Positions 34,201 to 45,877 are shown, numbered from the stretch's first letter. The stretch is DNA of 64,000 nucleotides from Dermacentor variabilis (GCF_050947875.1 NC_134572.1:124249105-124313104); one strand, 5' to 3'. Numbers and translations: made by a program. The notes: generated by a model not told the origin, from the letters alone.

Positions 34201-35721
34201 CATAGTTTTTATTTATTTTTTTTTTTTTTACTGTGAGCAGTTTGGTGCTAGATACGTTTGCGCTTTATTCAGCCTCGATAGGTCTGCTCTGGTTCGGAGC
34301 ACTTGTACAGCAGCTTGTGGAAGCGAGCCTCAGTTTGATCGGAACGCGGGGATGCTACACGGTCACTTCACGTGTTCATGCATGCCCTCTCGTTTCTCGC
34401 TGAGATTCACAATTTTTTGTATCGTTTCGTTTTTTACACGCGCTTCCGATTCGAGCGCGCCGGATTATTCTAAGCCCGTCATGGTTAGCTTAAAGGGAGC
34501 GAGTTCATTGTGAAGGGAGGACAGTGGGGTCACAAGACACATTGGACGCGCAGAACTAATCGATCCTTTCTTCCCCCCGCTTTTCTTTCGGTTCGATTCG
34601 CCTTTAGCGTAGCTGTTTGTTTGTCACTGTCTTTCTTTACGCGCAAGGAGAACTGGGGAACAATCCCCTCCCCCCATAAGATTATGTGCGGGACTTCCGC
34701 GCGCCGTACGAAACTCGCAATAATTAAGAGGAGCGATACGAACTCGGTGTAGCTGCCTCTGCCGGCGGGAGCCGTGAACGCCAATAAATAATAATTGGCG
34801 CTGCCGAGCGCACATTCCTTCTGTGCGGCGCAGCCGGGCCCCCTTCGGATCGCCAGAAACGCGGCAGTGGGCGTGTGTGTATTTGCGCGGCTTTGTGCGC
34901 TATTGCGGCCATTTCCGCGGGAAATGTCTCTTTTTTCGTCACCGTCCCACCGAACAATGATCGCTGTCCTTTCGCGCGGTTTCTTTCTGTAGAAGATTGT
35001 TCTATTGTTGCGGTCTTTTCTTTTTTCTTTTTTTCTCCTTGCCTCTTTGTTTTTCTCCCTCGTGACGTTCTGTGTTTGTGGCTTCTTTCTTTTCTTTTTC
35101 TTTGTTTTTTATACCTGTCGTTGTTTGAAGGTCCCAACTCTTCTCGTTGCGCACTTTCTTCCTGCGTGTGTACCCCTTGGTATTGGAAGCCAGTGGGGAG
35201 TACGTGTCTATGCAAAAGGGCAGCATGTGTAAGGGGGGGGGAGAGGGTGGCGCTTCTTTTCTTGCTCAGTTGTCCAGGAGCGCCAGCTGCGTCAAGCTTT
35301 CTTGAGTGATTCTTGAGAAGCATTCTAAGAAAAGATGAGATACAATTTGAATGCCGTTTTTACTAGTGCTCCTTGCCATTTTCGGTGGCGTTGATGATGT
35401 CCAGCGTTAAAATCGCTTAGCATTTGCTCTTACGATCAGTTCTAGCGTAAAACCTTTTCGTCGATACCAGCCTTGATCTCTAATGGGTTGTGGTACAGGT
35501 GGTTTACGCTTACAAGGTTTCAAATCGCTGTGGGAGATCTTGAAATTCTCTGAGGCGGAACACAACTGCAGCGTTCTCTAGTCTGCTTCACAATAATGAT
35601 GCAGTTGAATGGATGGCTTTAATGCTTCAAGAGGTGAAGAGTGCCACCATCTGAATCCACGTGATGCTGCGTAACGCGTATGCGTACAAGCACCGTCTAC
35701 TCAGTTAAAAAAAAAAAGTTA
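31227..35721. other. gene-free stretch
   Basis: No gene or clear mobile element recognised. A 13-G run lies near 31501-31513, AGATGGCGCTGCCA occurs at 31805-31818, and a short (TA)n lies near 33768-33786. The DNA from about 34980 to 35130 is T/C-rich, and frames there are hydrophobic artefacts (Phe/Leu/Ser). Region 32100-33500 is ordinary-composition DNA in which I see nothing. Confidence 0.5.
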
Positions 35722-35960
35722 AATATGGCGTTTTACGTGCCCAAACATATGATCGTGAGGCAGGCCGCGTGACGGACTACGGATTAACTTCGGCAACCTG
35801 GAGTTTCTTACCGTGCACCTAACTAAATCTGTAAGTACAAGAGCGTTTTTGCATTTCGCCCGCACCGGATAACGCGGCCGCCGCAGCCAGGACGCAACCC
35901 ACGATCTCGAGGTGCTCAGTCTTGAACGAGGTCTGAAGTGGCAAAATGAGTGCCGCAACT
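35722..35960 (-). mobile_element. tRNA-derived (Ruka-like) SINE, nearly full length
   Basis: Read on the minus strand, the unit has a head with 'ctcgagatcgtgggttgcgt' (degenerate B box), a 'gcggccgcgttatcc' stretch, 'gcgaaatgcaaaaacgctct', then 'gtgcacggtaagaaactcca', and a tail resembling 'gcacgtaaaacgccat'. This order (tRNA-like head, gcgaaatgcaaaaacg spacer, gtgcac..taa core, acgtaaaac.ccat end) matches the tick Ruka-like SINE layout. SINEs of this kind are transcribed by RNA polymerase III and mobilised by LINE enzymes. It is diverged and probably old. Confidence 0.75.
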
Positions 35961-36277
35961 GGCATATTATTGCGAAATAACGAGACACAGCACAGTTGTT
36001 ATAGTCGTAATGGGGCTACGTAGGAGACTGTGTCAGGCGTGGAAACGATGAAACCTGTTCGGAGGTCATTACGGCGATTTCGGAGGAGCGTTAATAAATT
36101 GAAGATTTGACTGCGCGCGAAATTTAAATGGCCCTCCGCAACGTGCTCCGTCGAAAATATCAGTTATGTGCTAGAAATTGTGAATCGCCGTCCAAAGAGC
36201 GTTTTACTACGATAACTTCTTAACGAGGGTTTCGTAATAGCCGAGATAAAGCGAATGAATTAGCACGAGCTGACAGG

Positions 36278-36302
36278 GCGCGGAGGCGAGCTGCCTCCGC
36301 GC
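36278..36302. repeat. perfect 10-bp hairpin
   Basis: Arms GCGCGGAGGC (36278-36287) and GCCTCCGCGC (36293-36302) with a 5-nt loop. No function is implied by context; a CT tract follows. Confidence 0.85.
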
Positions 36303-38798
36303 AGCAGTCTCTCTCTCTCTCACCCGTTACCTTGGCCAGCGCGTGCTGGCGACGTTAATCCCCTGTCTCCTTCCATATCCGATTATAGTGTCCACGTGAC
36401 ATTTACGTCATGATCCCCACCTCCTTCTTTTTTTTTTTTTGATCACTTGAATACATTAAACGAAGGCAGCCTAGATTGGCTGAAGATGTTCGCACTATAT
36501 ACTAACCACATTGTGTTGGTCGGTAAATTTCACACCGTGTCAGCTGAATTGTCGGAAAGATGGTTCCTCGAAATAAATTATGCAAATTGAACTCCAGAAT
36601 CCACTTGGAGTGTGACGCATTTCATCGACGCGCAAGATGCGGCCGAGCTCGCTGCACGCACGCGGGCGGCCGGCCGACAAGGGACGCGCTTCCGTAACGC
36701 GCTTCTTTCGCAAATTCCCTCCTTCGAAACTATACGGCGGCGTCCTCGTGTATAAACACCGCGCAGTCCTCGCCGCGCAAACGTAACACACGTACGCTCG
36801 CGTCGCAAGTGCATCGCGCGCCCTGCCACGTAAATAACGGAACAGTGGCAGGGCACAGCTTCGAAGGCGTTCTAAGCGTTCCCGCCCGTGCTGTCGTCTG
36901 TGGCGAGAGCGCGAGCATTCGTCATCATTTTTTGGCACCCGCCTGTCAGCCGCAGGGACCGATTGCTGCGAAGCGGTTCGCATACTGCGCGCAAAGCACG
37001 CCGCAGCGCCGCACGGCTTCCCTCCGGCCGCCTTCTTGGAGGCGCGCGCGCCCCGTTTGAAGTGCTTAATTTGTAACCGCCGGGCGCGTGTGAGTAATGC
37101 TCGCTTCCCCTCATGGCTCTCTCTCTCTTCGCGCGCTGGTTTGTCGCGCATACAGTGGCAAACTCCCTTGAGCAAGTGGGAGTGCACGCCGGTGGACTGG
37201 CGCTTCCGCGCGCTGGCGTGTTTAAGGATGGTTATTTACGACGACCCCCCGACTTGGGCCGGAGACTCGTAAAGTGTCGCCGAGGAAAATAAGCAGCGTG
37301 CGTACCGGTTGTCCGCGCCCGCATAGCTCTAGCTCAGCGCGTGCTGGCTGTTCGCTCCGCGTGCTCGCAAGCGCGCGCGTTTGCGCCTTTGCGCGAGTGA
37401 CCGTTATTTGTGGAAGCAGGTGTGGTAAGGATTCAGCGGGAAAAAGAAAAGATAAAGGAATTCGTGGTGACGGGGGAGGGGGGGAGTCTCGGACGTACAG
37501 CGCAGGTCGTGTGGGGCATTGCGTGTCCCCTCGTTGTTTTTCGTGTAGCGCGCGCGTGCTGTACGTCGAAACAGTTGTCGTCTTCGTCGCCATTGCTGTT
37601 GCGATGACCGTATTCACGATTGATGGTTTAGAAAACGTTCCTTTATCTACAAGTGTTATCGCGAAAAACACTTTCGTTTCCGCGAAAAGGAACGCAGGCA
37701 CACGGAGGAAATTTACATTGGAGATAGCGCCAGTATGCGAACTGTTTATTTCGTGTGCGGAAACACAGGGACGCGGATAAAGAGAGCGGGCGCGTGCGCC
37801 TTACTTACGAGGCGGCATGAAGCACCCACCGTATCGTCGAGCAACCCGCAGTGCTGAAGTTATTTATTTTGTTAAAAATTAAGTTTATTATAAGTGATGA
37901 CGCAAGTCAGTGACTCCGGTTATTCCTCTGCTCCGACGTGTGGTAAAAAAAAAAATCACATAGCGAAGGTAACACTTACCTTATGTCAACGCCAAAAGCG
38001 ACACACGGAAATCAGCTCTGTGGAGTCTTGAAAATTGAGAACAATTGAGAAAGTTAACAAAATCGCTTCCGCGACAGTTGTCGCGCTGAAACACACAAGT
38101 TGCTGCCAGTGTGACTAAAGAGAGAGGGCAGTGTAGAACCAGTTGACGTTCTTACTTCGCAAAATAGACGTACACTGTGGTTCTTTGGATTTAGCGGTCG
38201 GATATAGGTTAGGTCACATAGCTAGGTTTCACTAGAGAAATAGGAATGCTAGCACGCTATAAACGTATCGCGAATGAACAATTTTTATTTTTTTTTTCGT
38301 CTACAGAGCTACGAACAATGCCCACCAAGCTCTCTTGCGTGGGCCGCTCGGGCCACGCGTGGTCACTGAATTGTCGAAAGGCGGGGACCTGCGCGTCCTT
38401 TCGATTGCGCACGTCTTTCGCCAGAGTGCCCTAAGAACGTCTATTCGTTTAGGCCAGCCCGTTAGACATGGGCAACGCAGTGTACGGTAGACCCGCTAAT
38501 GCGGCATCACCAAAGCGTGTCGCCGTCTTTCGATCACCGTCCGTATATGCGTGGCTGACCGGCGTGCATGACTAAGGCGGCAGCCGCGGCGCATTTCTTT
38601 TTTTCCAGCGCTTGTAACCTCGTTTGGCGCACGCTTCGTGCGCCCTCTGCGCGCTTATTGAGGGTCGCGAGGACGCGTTCCCGCGCCGTCGCGCAACGCT
38701 AACCGCGGACAGAATAAAAGCGGGAGTGCTCTGCACACGGCGGGGTACACAGCAGAGACAGGAGGGCAATTTTGCCCGGCGGTCGAAGGGCGTCATCA
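36303..38798. other. gene-free stretch with a GC-rich block
   Basis: GC-rich from about 36600 to 37600, with overlapping frames on both strands (36540-37187 minus, 37274-37780 plus) and no recognised domain. A perfect 10-bp hairpin with a 15-nt loop lies at 36820-36854 (gccctgccac / gtggcagggc). On the minus strand a strong donor-like AAG|GTAAGTG occurs at about 37975-37985, but every frame of the nearest possible upstream exon contains a stop. Confidence 0.5.
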
Positions 38799-38837
38799 GT
38801 CCTCCTTTTGACGTCTGTATGACGTCAAAAGGAGGAC
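38799..38837. repeat. perfect 17-bp hairpin
   Basis: Arms 38799-38815 (GTCCTCCTTTTGACGTC) and 38821-38837 pair perfectly across 17 bases with a 5-nt loop (tgtat). The arms contain the palindrome GACGTC. A (TA)n array starts 31 bp downstream. Confidence 0.95.
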
Positions 38838-38865
38838 CTGCCCGGTTTCTCTCCATTCTGCGACA

Positions 38866-38867
<2 letters not shown>

Positions 38868-38919
<52 letters not shown>
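38868..38919. repeat. (TA)n microsatellite, about 26 units
   Basis: Uninterrupted TA repeat just after the 17-bp hairpin. Confidence 0.95.
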
Positions 38920-38924
<5 letters not shown>

Positions 38925-39472
38925 GGGCCTGCACCATCATTGTTAGATGCAAAGCCGTTGCAGTGCAGGTGCATGCATATGCATTTCTAGGGCGTTCCTT
39001 GACTTATTTTATTTTGCCTAAGAAAAATGGGTTCGCAGAAATCTAACCGAATTCCTGCTGCAAGAAATTACATATTTATCGAAGTTTCATTTAAACAGCG
39101 AAGAGACCGCGAGCTGGAAAGCGGAGGAAGAGGGTGCAGCTGAACGATGAGAACCGTGAGGCGGAAGACGAAGGAGGAGGGTATGGCGAAAGAGTGAGAA
39201 AAGCGCGGCGCCGCACAAAACGCGCTTTCGGCGACGATGGCTGCGAGATGGCGCCACTGATACCATATGTGGTAACAAAGCGCTGCGTGAGCGGGAGGTC
39301 TGTCTGCAGCGGCTGCTGTTAATCGCGTCTACGTGTTACCCCCGCGCTGCCTTTCGCGATATCCCGATTAGCGAGGCAGTCGCGCAACACTTCGCTCCGT
39401 TTGCTACGTGCCGCACGAGATAGATTGTCCGCGGGAGCCGATACGTCGCGAAATGAAAACGCATACAGCTGA
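38920..39472. other. gene-free stretch
   Basis: Nothing recognised. An AGATGGCGCCACTG motif lies near 39246. Confidence 0.5.
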
Positions 39473-40149
39473 GCTCAAATTTCGCATTAGGGAGTATCGT
39501 AATCGCAGGTTATTTTTTTAGAGCGCAGCTCTTTGGCGTCCGTTCCTGGGTTTCGCGTCGTCGTCGGCGTTGTCGTCGGCCTCGTAACCAGCTCCGCCCC
39601 CCTTTCATCCCCCCAGCGCTAGCAGCGACCGACTGATACCGCTGGATGCCGCTGACGCCGCTAGAGAGTCAAGATAACGTGACTGCATAGAACACCGTCG
39701 CCGCCATGCAGAAAGAGGAGGAAAGGGTCCCCCCCCCCCCTGTTCTTGTGTGGCGGATAGGGTGCTCTTCAGTTGCCGACGCGCCGGTTATTTCACGTAG
39801 GCCCCGGCACGTCGACGAATACGTGACCACCTTCCCACGGCTAGACCTGGTTCTTAGCGCTGCGGAAGCGAGGGTATCATATTGTTTGTGTCGGCATCGG
39901 CGGCGTTGTCCCTGAAACCAACTCCGCAGCTGGGGTTGACTCACTATCGGCGTCAGCGGCATCAGTCAGTCGCTGCTATCTCTTCCCTCCTCCCTTTATC
40001 GTGTTGTCCGCTTGCTGCGCGCGCTTCTGCCCCCATCGTTTGCCGCTGGGTGTACACGCCGCCCCCCTCCCCCCTCTTCCTGCGAGTCTCCGGTTGTCAA
40101 AGCGCCGGCTCGAACTTAATTCCTTTCTTCGCTCCTCCTCCAATGCAAC

Positions 40150-40276
40150 CCCTGTGCGGTGGCAATCAGAGAGCCAGATCGGTGGCGGCGGATCTGTATA
40201 TGTGCACCGCCCGAGCCGAAATTGCCGCTGCCGTTCGCCCTGTGCGGTGGCAATCAGAGAGCGAGATCGGTGGCGG
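40150..40276 (+). repeat. two-copy minisatellite, period 88 bp
   Basis: The roughly 39-bp core 'ccctgtgcggtggcaatcag' plus 'agag(c/)cagatcggtggcgg'-type sequence starts at 40150 and 40238, with 49 bp of spacer containing 'gccgaaattgccgctgccg'. The period of 88 shifts the frame between units. Confidence 0.85.
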
Positions 40277-40279
40277 CTT

Positions 40280-40489
40280 GACATAAAGACAAACTGCAAT
40301 TTCCTAACACTTATGCGGGAGAACATCCCGTTCCTCTCGCTCGTAACGCGTCCCACGGCTGTGACAACCTCGCGAGGCACTTGTATAGATCTTGTCTTTG
40401 AGAATCAAGCATTGGTGTACCAAGTCGAACATATATCAGTCTATTTCTCCGACCACAAAGCTTCCTTCATGACTGTCAAGAACTGTTAG
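40280..40489 (+). pseudogene. C-terminal fragment of an EEP-type (APE) endonuclease from a retroelement
   Basis: The frame reads DIKTNCNFLTLMRENIPFL, then TCIDLVFENQ at about 40376-40405 and VYFSDHKASF at about 40439-40468, stopping at TAG 40487-40489. The spacing of an IDLVF strand, then about 17 residues, then SDH matches the C-terminus of endonuclease/exonuclease/phosphatase domains, in which the SDH His and Asp are catalytic. In non-LTR elements this domain nicks the target DNA. The N-terminal half, including the usual GDFN motif, is absent; upstream codons are the minisatellite. The same open frame extends back to ATG 40001, but that part does not look like protein. It may be a common tick fragment carried by another element. 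Confidence 0.6.
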
Positions 40490-40712
40490 TGGAGTCTTTG
40501 TTAAAGGAATACGTGTGAAAAATAAAAAAAAAAATTCTGTGATAGCGCATACATGTGTTGCTCGGTTTCTTTGCCTCAATCTATCGAAAAGGTGAAACAG
40601 CTTATTTGCTGCGCTCAAATTTCGCATTAGGAAGTAACGTAATCGTCGGTAATTTTTTTTCAATCTATCTTTTTTTTCGTTGGAGAGCACGGCTAAAGTT
40701 AGCTGGGACGCC

Positions 40713-40719
<7 letters not shown>

Positions 40720-40769
<50 letters not shown>
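40720..40769. repeat. (TA)n microsatellite, about 25 units
   Basis: Uninterrupted TA repeat about 80 bp from the Gypsy 3' end remnant. Confidence 0.95.
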
Positions 40770-40770
<1 letters not shown>

Positions 40771-40849
40771 TGAAGTGCTGAGTAACAGGATCCGGCAGTG
40801 ATATAGTTAAAAGAATATAGAAGCATGTAGGAAAGAATAAAAATAACGG

Positions 40850-41458
40850 GACTTTATTGATTTTGGATTTCGTCAGACTTGCATACTCCGACGACGGCCG
40901 GTCCCACGGCCAAGAAGTTAGTAAAGTCCCGTTGTTGTTCCTGCGCGCTTCTGTTCTTTGAATTATATTTATTGTGACGGAGGCGATATGTAAACGAAGA
41001 ATATATGTACAAAGAAAGTTGGTGCACGAGAATATGTCTGATCCGGCTCACGTGCAAGCGGCCTCATCGTCGTCTTCATCAGTCTGCCAAACCTCGCGTT
41101 CATCCGTGTATCGATCGCGTGCACTTGCTTCGAAAGTGAGGAGCTAGAAGGGCAATAGGGCTTCAGCCGGGAAACGCGAACAACTGTTGGTAGCGAGTAG
41201 GTCGAAGAAGCAGGGCCCAGGGGTATAATCTCGTAATTGCCGTCACCGAGTTCACGCAGGGCCCGGTTTAACGTGGGAGGAGCTTCTCAGATAGGCCATC
41301 GCGGCGGCATGGCGACCATAGGAGGACCAGAGAGCCAGGCATGAAAGTGCATGCTTCTGTGTCGGCTGTCGTAACGGGAGTTTTGGGATTCTTGCGAAGC
41401 ACAGAGTCGGTTGTGGGCAAGTTGACGAGGTACACGGGCTCGACCAACGACGGAACAA
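40850..41458 (-). pseudogene. second Ty3/Gypsy remnant: pol C-terminus and LTR piece
   Basis: The minus strand reads ACTFMPGSLVLLWSPCRRDGL and SEKLLPR near 41350-41270, then, after a frame change, LRELGDGNYEIIPLG and VVRVSRLKPYCPSSS near 41260-41130. These are the conserved elements of the integrase C-terminal domain of Ty3/Gypsy polyproteins (the GSLVLLW and V.RLKPY blocks). It ends in probable LTR DNA with 'ccaaaatcaataaagtcccg' (AATAAA at about 40855). RT, RNase H and the integrase core are missing. It differs from the copy at 26343-28110, which lacks this C-terminal part, so the two are separate insertions. Frameshifts make it inactive. Confidence 0.75.
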
Positions 41459-41464
41459 TATATG

Positions 41465-41530
41465 AGGAAAGTCAGGCGAGTTAAAACAGACGCGCTTCCG
41501 GTTTGCTACCTTCACTGTGGGAAGGGAATA
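41465..41530 (-). mobile_element. LINE 3' module (copy D)
   Basis: The reverse complement reads 'ttcccacagtgaaggtagca' then 'aaccggaagcgcgtctgttt' and 'aactcgcctgactttcc', parallel to the modules at 5915, 45878 and 57238. A T-rich piece and (TATC)n lie on its 5' side in this orientation. Confidence 0.55.
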
Positions 41531-41557
41531 AAAGACGAAAAGACTGAAAGAACGAAA

Positions 41558-41641
<84 letters not shown>
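41558..41641 (+). repeat. (GATA)n microsatellite, about 21 units
   Basis: Uninterrupted tetranucleotide repeat beside the LINE module. Confidence 0.97.
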
Positions 41642-41642
<1 letters not shown>

Positions 41643-42596
41643 GGGAGCTAGGTGCTTGCGCACATTCACGTCCGTAGCTTTCTGCGCCAGCGACACCCAC
41701 AGCAATGATGAAAGCTTGTTGTATCAGCTCTACAGGGTGCCTCGATGCCAAGAGCCGGGTGGTAGTGGCATCAAGGCGCATCAGGATCGGCGCTTCGAGA
41801 ACGTCCTCTGCTCTGTTCCGTGCCATCTGCGGCGCTTTCTGTACATAACACACGCAAGAAGCGTTCCTTTTTCGAAGAAGTGTTTTACCGCGAAACGCCT
41901 CGTATTCTCTCTCTTCCGCGTGCGCCACGCACGTAGCGGAACCGCGGGATAAGGGCGCGGCTGCGTGCACTCTTCGTTTAGCCGCGCGGTCTTTGAAATG
42001 GAGGAGAGAGCGTTGATCGGAACCCATCACGCGCACCTGCGCGCATGCGAACAGCGATAGCGGCGCCGCGGCGTGTGGCCGCTTGCGTAAATGCCCGCGA
42101 TTGCGGGTCGCCGCCGTCACGGTTTCGCCTTGCGGCCCTCTCCACGTCTTTCCCGTCTTTGGCTAGCAAATAATGCCCGACAAGAAACGCGGCGCTCCGT
42201 CGTATCTCGAGACACGCACGAAGAGAGACTGGAATGAGGTGCGCGAGGAATAAAGACCCTCCACCTCAAGGTACACATCCGGGCCTGACCTGACGAGCGT
42301 GCGGCTCGCAGCGGCGGCAGCCGCGGTGGGGCTGCTTCTCCTGCTGGCCGAGGTCGCGGTCGGGGGGGGGGGGCTTCCTTGCTGCGCGTGAGCGCGCCGC
42401 GCGCGGCTGCCACTTTTCGTGCGTGCGACGCACGCGCTACGCCCACGCCATTTTGCTTTCGAGGGGGGGGGGGGGTAGGCTCGCGCTGTACACTTGGCTG
42501 GCGTAAGGCCACCCCCTTCTCCTACCGCTTATGTTTTGCATTCGTGCGTTCCCTTCGCTTCTTTCTTCTCGTCCTGTTTCTTTTCATCATTCCTAT

Positions 42597-42601
<5 letters not shown>
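41642..42601. other. gene-free stretch
   Basis: Frames on both strands are unrecognised. G runs lie near 42361-42371 and 42463-42475. Region 42250-42480 is GC-rich. Confidence 0.5.

Positions 42602-42674
<73 letters not shown>
42602..42674 (+). repeat. compound microsatellite (CT)n(CA)n
   Basis: About 18 CT units pass directly into about 19 CA units. Confidence 0.97.
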
Positions 42675-42677
<3 letters not shown>

Positions 42678-43589
42678 TATTTTCAGTTTTGTTGTGGAGT
42701 ACCGTTCCATCTTGTTTGGGAAGCCGCCGGCTCGTCCCCGCCCTAGAGGTGGAGAGCGAGTGAGCGAGAGAGACAAATGAAAAGCGAGAAAAAGAAAGAA
42801 ACCAACATCAACATGCAGAAAAACGGAGTTGCCAGGCCAGAGAGATCTAGAGAGGAGAAAGAGGGCGTGATAAGCGTGCCAGCGTAGAAATAATTAACGC
42901 GATGCGATGGGCATGGCGGCACGACGCTCGTCCAGTTTTTTGCACGGGCCAGCGCTTTTGCCGCAGTGCACCCTCCCCGCCCCTGTTTCTCTCTCTCCCT
43001 CCTTCTTCGTCGCGATTTCTGTGCCGCACGGTATTTGTCGCTGCTTTCCGCTTCTCGCCTGCTTTTCTTTTTTTTCTTTCTCCGAGCGGTACGTCACTGT
43101 CCCGATCACGCAACCTTGGTATACGTGCGTTTTGCGCCGCCGCTGCTGCTTGGTGAAGGGGGATGAGGGGTTCGGAGGGAATCGTTGTTTATTAATTCCG
43201 ACCTTTCCCTCGTGGCAGGTCGACCGTAATGTCGGTGGCCATTTGTAACTGTCCTTTTGGAGGAGAACATTGCGTCTGTAAAAGAGGGAACAACGCGAGA
43301 GAAAGTGCGCTCGCTGATGAATCTCTTTCGAGAGTGTCGACACGTTATGACCGTTTTCTAAACCAAGCCATGTCTCCACTTCACATTACGGCACTCGTTT
43401 TCTTGCGCCGCTTTCGTTTGCCTGTCCCAGCAATTCTTTGTGGCAGTCACGTTGAGCGCGTGTTGATAGGCAGGAGTACACCGACCGGCTACCGCTAGTC
43501 TTTTGAATAAGTTGTGTAGTATCTCGTGCACAGTTAGTGGAACGCAATTTCAGCCGCTACATGTTGGCAATGCTGCTTTGTGGGGCGCT
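42675..43589. other. gene-free stretch
   Basis: No recognised gene; C/T-rich at 42960-43090. Confidence 0.5.
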
Positions 43590-43685
43590 CTGTCGCACCT
43601 GTGGTGGGCCCGATTCACGCAACTTAGATCACGTCGAGTGCCCCGGGGCATTGACTCTAAATAGGCTCGCATTCGCTCAACGTTG
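43590..43685 (+). pseudogene. possible zinc-knuckle fragment of a second non-LTR element
   Basis: One plus frame reads CRTCGGPDSRNLDHVECPGA followed by LTLNRLAFAQR and a stop. This parallels the C-terminal knuckle of the LINE at 5600-5655 (C..C, acidic run, H, C P, then Arg-Leu spacing), although two residues between His and the last Cys are missing. No RNase H is recognisable upstream. The match is short. Confidence 0.35.
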
Positions 43686-45877
43686 ATGTGTACCGCGCCT
43701 CTGCATATTTATCTAATTCAGCGCACCGTACTGTGTGCGATTCCGCCGCACTCCCGTGCGCTTCCTTTGTCTGTTTATTTTGTTTTCAGGGATCCCATTC
43801 ATCGCCTACAGAGACCGGAAAGCACCGAGTTGTTTGGTTTCGATGTTTTTCGTGAGAAATTCGAAAGTTCCGGGTCTGTATGCGGGAGAAGTGTTTCTCC
43901 TGGGGCTCTGTCCAGTTTAGTATAGCGAACGGAGTTTGTGTGTTTTTTTCCTCTTTCTCCCTGCGCAGTTAATGAGTTCGGTCAGCCAATCAGCGTCTCG
44001 CGAGGCACCTGGCCCGCGCTGGAACTCTGACCGGAAGCGGCACGTCTCGGTTTTACGAGCCTGGAGCCGAGTTTTCGGGAATTGGTAGCCGCGCGGAGGC
44101 TTTTGGGTAAACAGTGCGCAGATTTCTCGCCTTTGCCTCCGAACGGCCGGGCGCTTCGCTCGCGCGTTCCTTCGCTTCTGTCGTTAACCTTTATCAGCGC
44201 GTCGTGCCAGATAAGGTGCCGGGGAGAAGCAGAATGGAGTCACGTGGCGCCTTCCAGATAACGTTCGTTCGGGCTCGGATGTGATCTCGAGACTAGGGAA
44301 CGTGACGCATTTCATCTCGGCGAACGCTGAGCTTCCTTGCGAGAATACCGCACGCTTTGAGGGAAGGAGCTGAAGCGCCTCCAAGTGCTCAGCTGTTGTA
44401 AGCTCTGGCACCTGGGATGAACTGCACTCTTCAAGCACGCCGGTTCGGGCCAAATACCCATGTGTGGACGTTGATGTAGTCGGCAAGGCACCCTTTGCTT
44501 GGTGACCTCTCTGCCGAGGTGCAAGCGAGCTTGTGTGTATATGGTGGAAAAGAGATGCGTGAGAAGAAATGAAAATGGTCATAAAGAGTAGGGATTGAGC
44601 ATCTCCTTAGCTGCGTTGCGTCATCTCGGAGCCTTATACCTCGCAGTTCTCCCGTTTACTCTCGGCCGACATTCAGCGCCGGAAGTTTCGCGGAAATAAC
44701 TGCACTGAGTGCAGGAAATGACGCAGTTCGTGGTAGCTGCGTTGAGAAACATCTTGCGTAAACAAAAAGTAGAGGGACTACCGTTTCGAAATTCCTGTTC
44801 CAACTAATCAACGGCAGTGTAACGTACACGTGAGCAGAAAGTCCCCTAAGGTACCCAGGAATTGTGAAATTCACTTCGAGAATGTCTTTGGTGGCAAGAT
44901 TTGTGCACTGCAAATACGTTGCTCTGCGCGGGCACGCGCAATTAAAGAAAGAAAGGAGCAAGAAAGAAAGAAACCAACCGGATTTTTACCCTGGCTGCCA
45001 GCGTTATCTTGGTGGTTGGCATTAACTTTCTGGCTCGCTATAGACCACGGCTAGGCTGTTACGTACACACATGCCAGCTATTGCTATCCATTGTCGTTCC
45101 TGTAGCCTGCTCTCCGAAGTGTGCTGCGAATTCCGGTATAGTCAATTGACCTGCGAGTCGGACGCCTCACAAAGCAACGAAAGCAACGTAATAGCGTCGC
45201 AACGCGCCGACATGTTGCCATTGTGCCCGACAGGTATATTGGCGTAATTGCAGCTTTGTAATTTGTATACGCCAGCCTGCGAGCATCTCTTGCTCTCTTT
45301 TGCATTCCCCCTTTTTCAACGTTTGCGCACCCGCCGATGCCAGAGCTGGTCCGTTTGCGAGATGGTTCGCCGCATGAGCGGCAGCGTGTCGTCTGTATCC
45401 TGTGCCACTGAAGCGTGTCTCTCTCTGTGTGTGTGTGTGTGTGTGACTGTGCCTTCTTTCTGACTTTTCATTTTTTTTTCTCGCTCTTTCTCTGGGTGTC
45501 ACCTGTGCTGGGCTCCAGGCAAAGCTAACCAGGTCAACCGCGGCAACCGAGGAAGCAGCAGGCGCAGCGGCCCTTCAGCGACTGCGGTAAGCTCACGCGG
45601 CCACTCATGTGCATGGATGCGTGCACTCTCCCGTGTGCGCGCGCAGCCTTGTGGCGTTGCGAGCGAAACGCTTTGTTGCCTTTTGGTCGCCAATGAAATT
45701 CGATGCTGCGGTGTCGAGAAAAAGGGCACCGCGTGGAGTGACGATAAGTCGAGCTTTTTTTTTTTTCCTTGCTAGTGCTCAAGTCGACAGGTCTTGGCGA
45801 CGGCGTGTAGACTTGGTGCGAACCATATGTGCGCGAAACTGTACTTTCTCCATCTCCCCTCTCTCTATCTTATCATC
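43686..45877. other. gene-free stretch
   Basis: Nothing recognised. A minus frame at 44656-44961 (101 residues) has ordinary composition and no domain. A (GT)n tract lies near 45427-45445. Confidence 0.5.

Larger units (their letters stand above)
39473..40646 (+). mobile_element. roughly 1.1-kb composite element flanked by a 35-bp direct repeat
   Basis: The run 'gctcaaatttcgcattagg' followed by (g/a)agta(t/a)cgtaatcg occurs at about 39474-39507 and again at about 40612-40645 in the same orientation. Between them lie a GC-rich sequence starting 'agcgcagctctttggcg', a two-copy 88-bp minisatellite (40150-40276), and the EEP fragment ending at 40489. The flanking repeat is too long for an ordinary target-site duplication; it may come from separate nearby copies of another repeat. 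Confidence 0.5.

Noticed and set aside
36278..36302. Bacterial rho-independent terminator
   Set aside because: The hairpin fits, but no U tract or bacterial gene context exists; the window is eukaryotic.
36540..37187. 215-residue minus frame
   Set aside because: GC-rich block open on both strands; Arg-rich translation with no domain.
37975..38035. Minus-strand splice donor (AAG|GTAAGTG) suggesting an exon
   Set aside because: The nearest acceptor-like site gives a 47-nt exon with stops in all three frames; it could only be non-coding, and nothing else supports it.
41512..42120. 202-residue minus frame ending in repeated IYLS
   Set aside because: The repeated part is (GATA)n and the rest is unrecognised.
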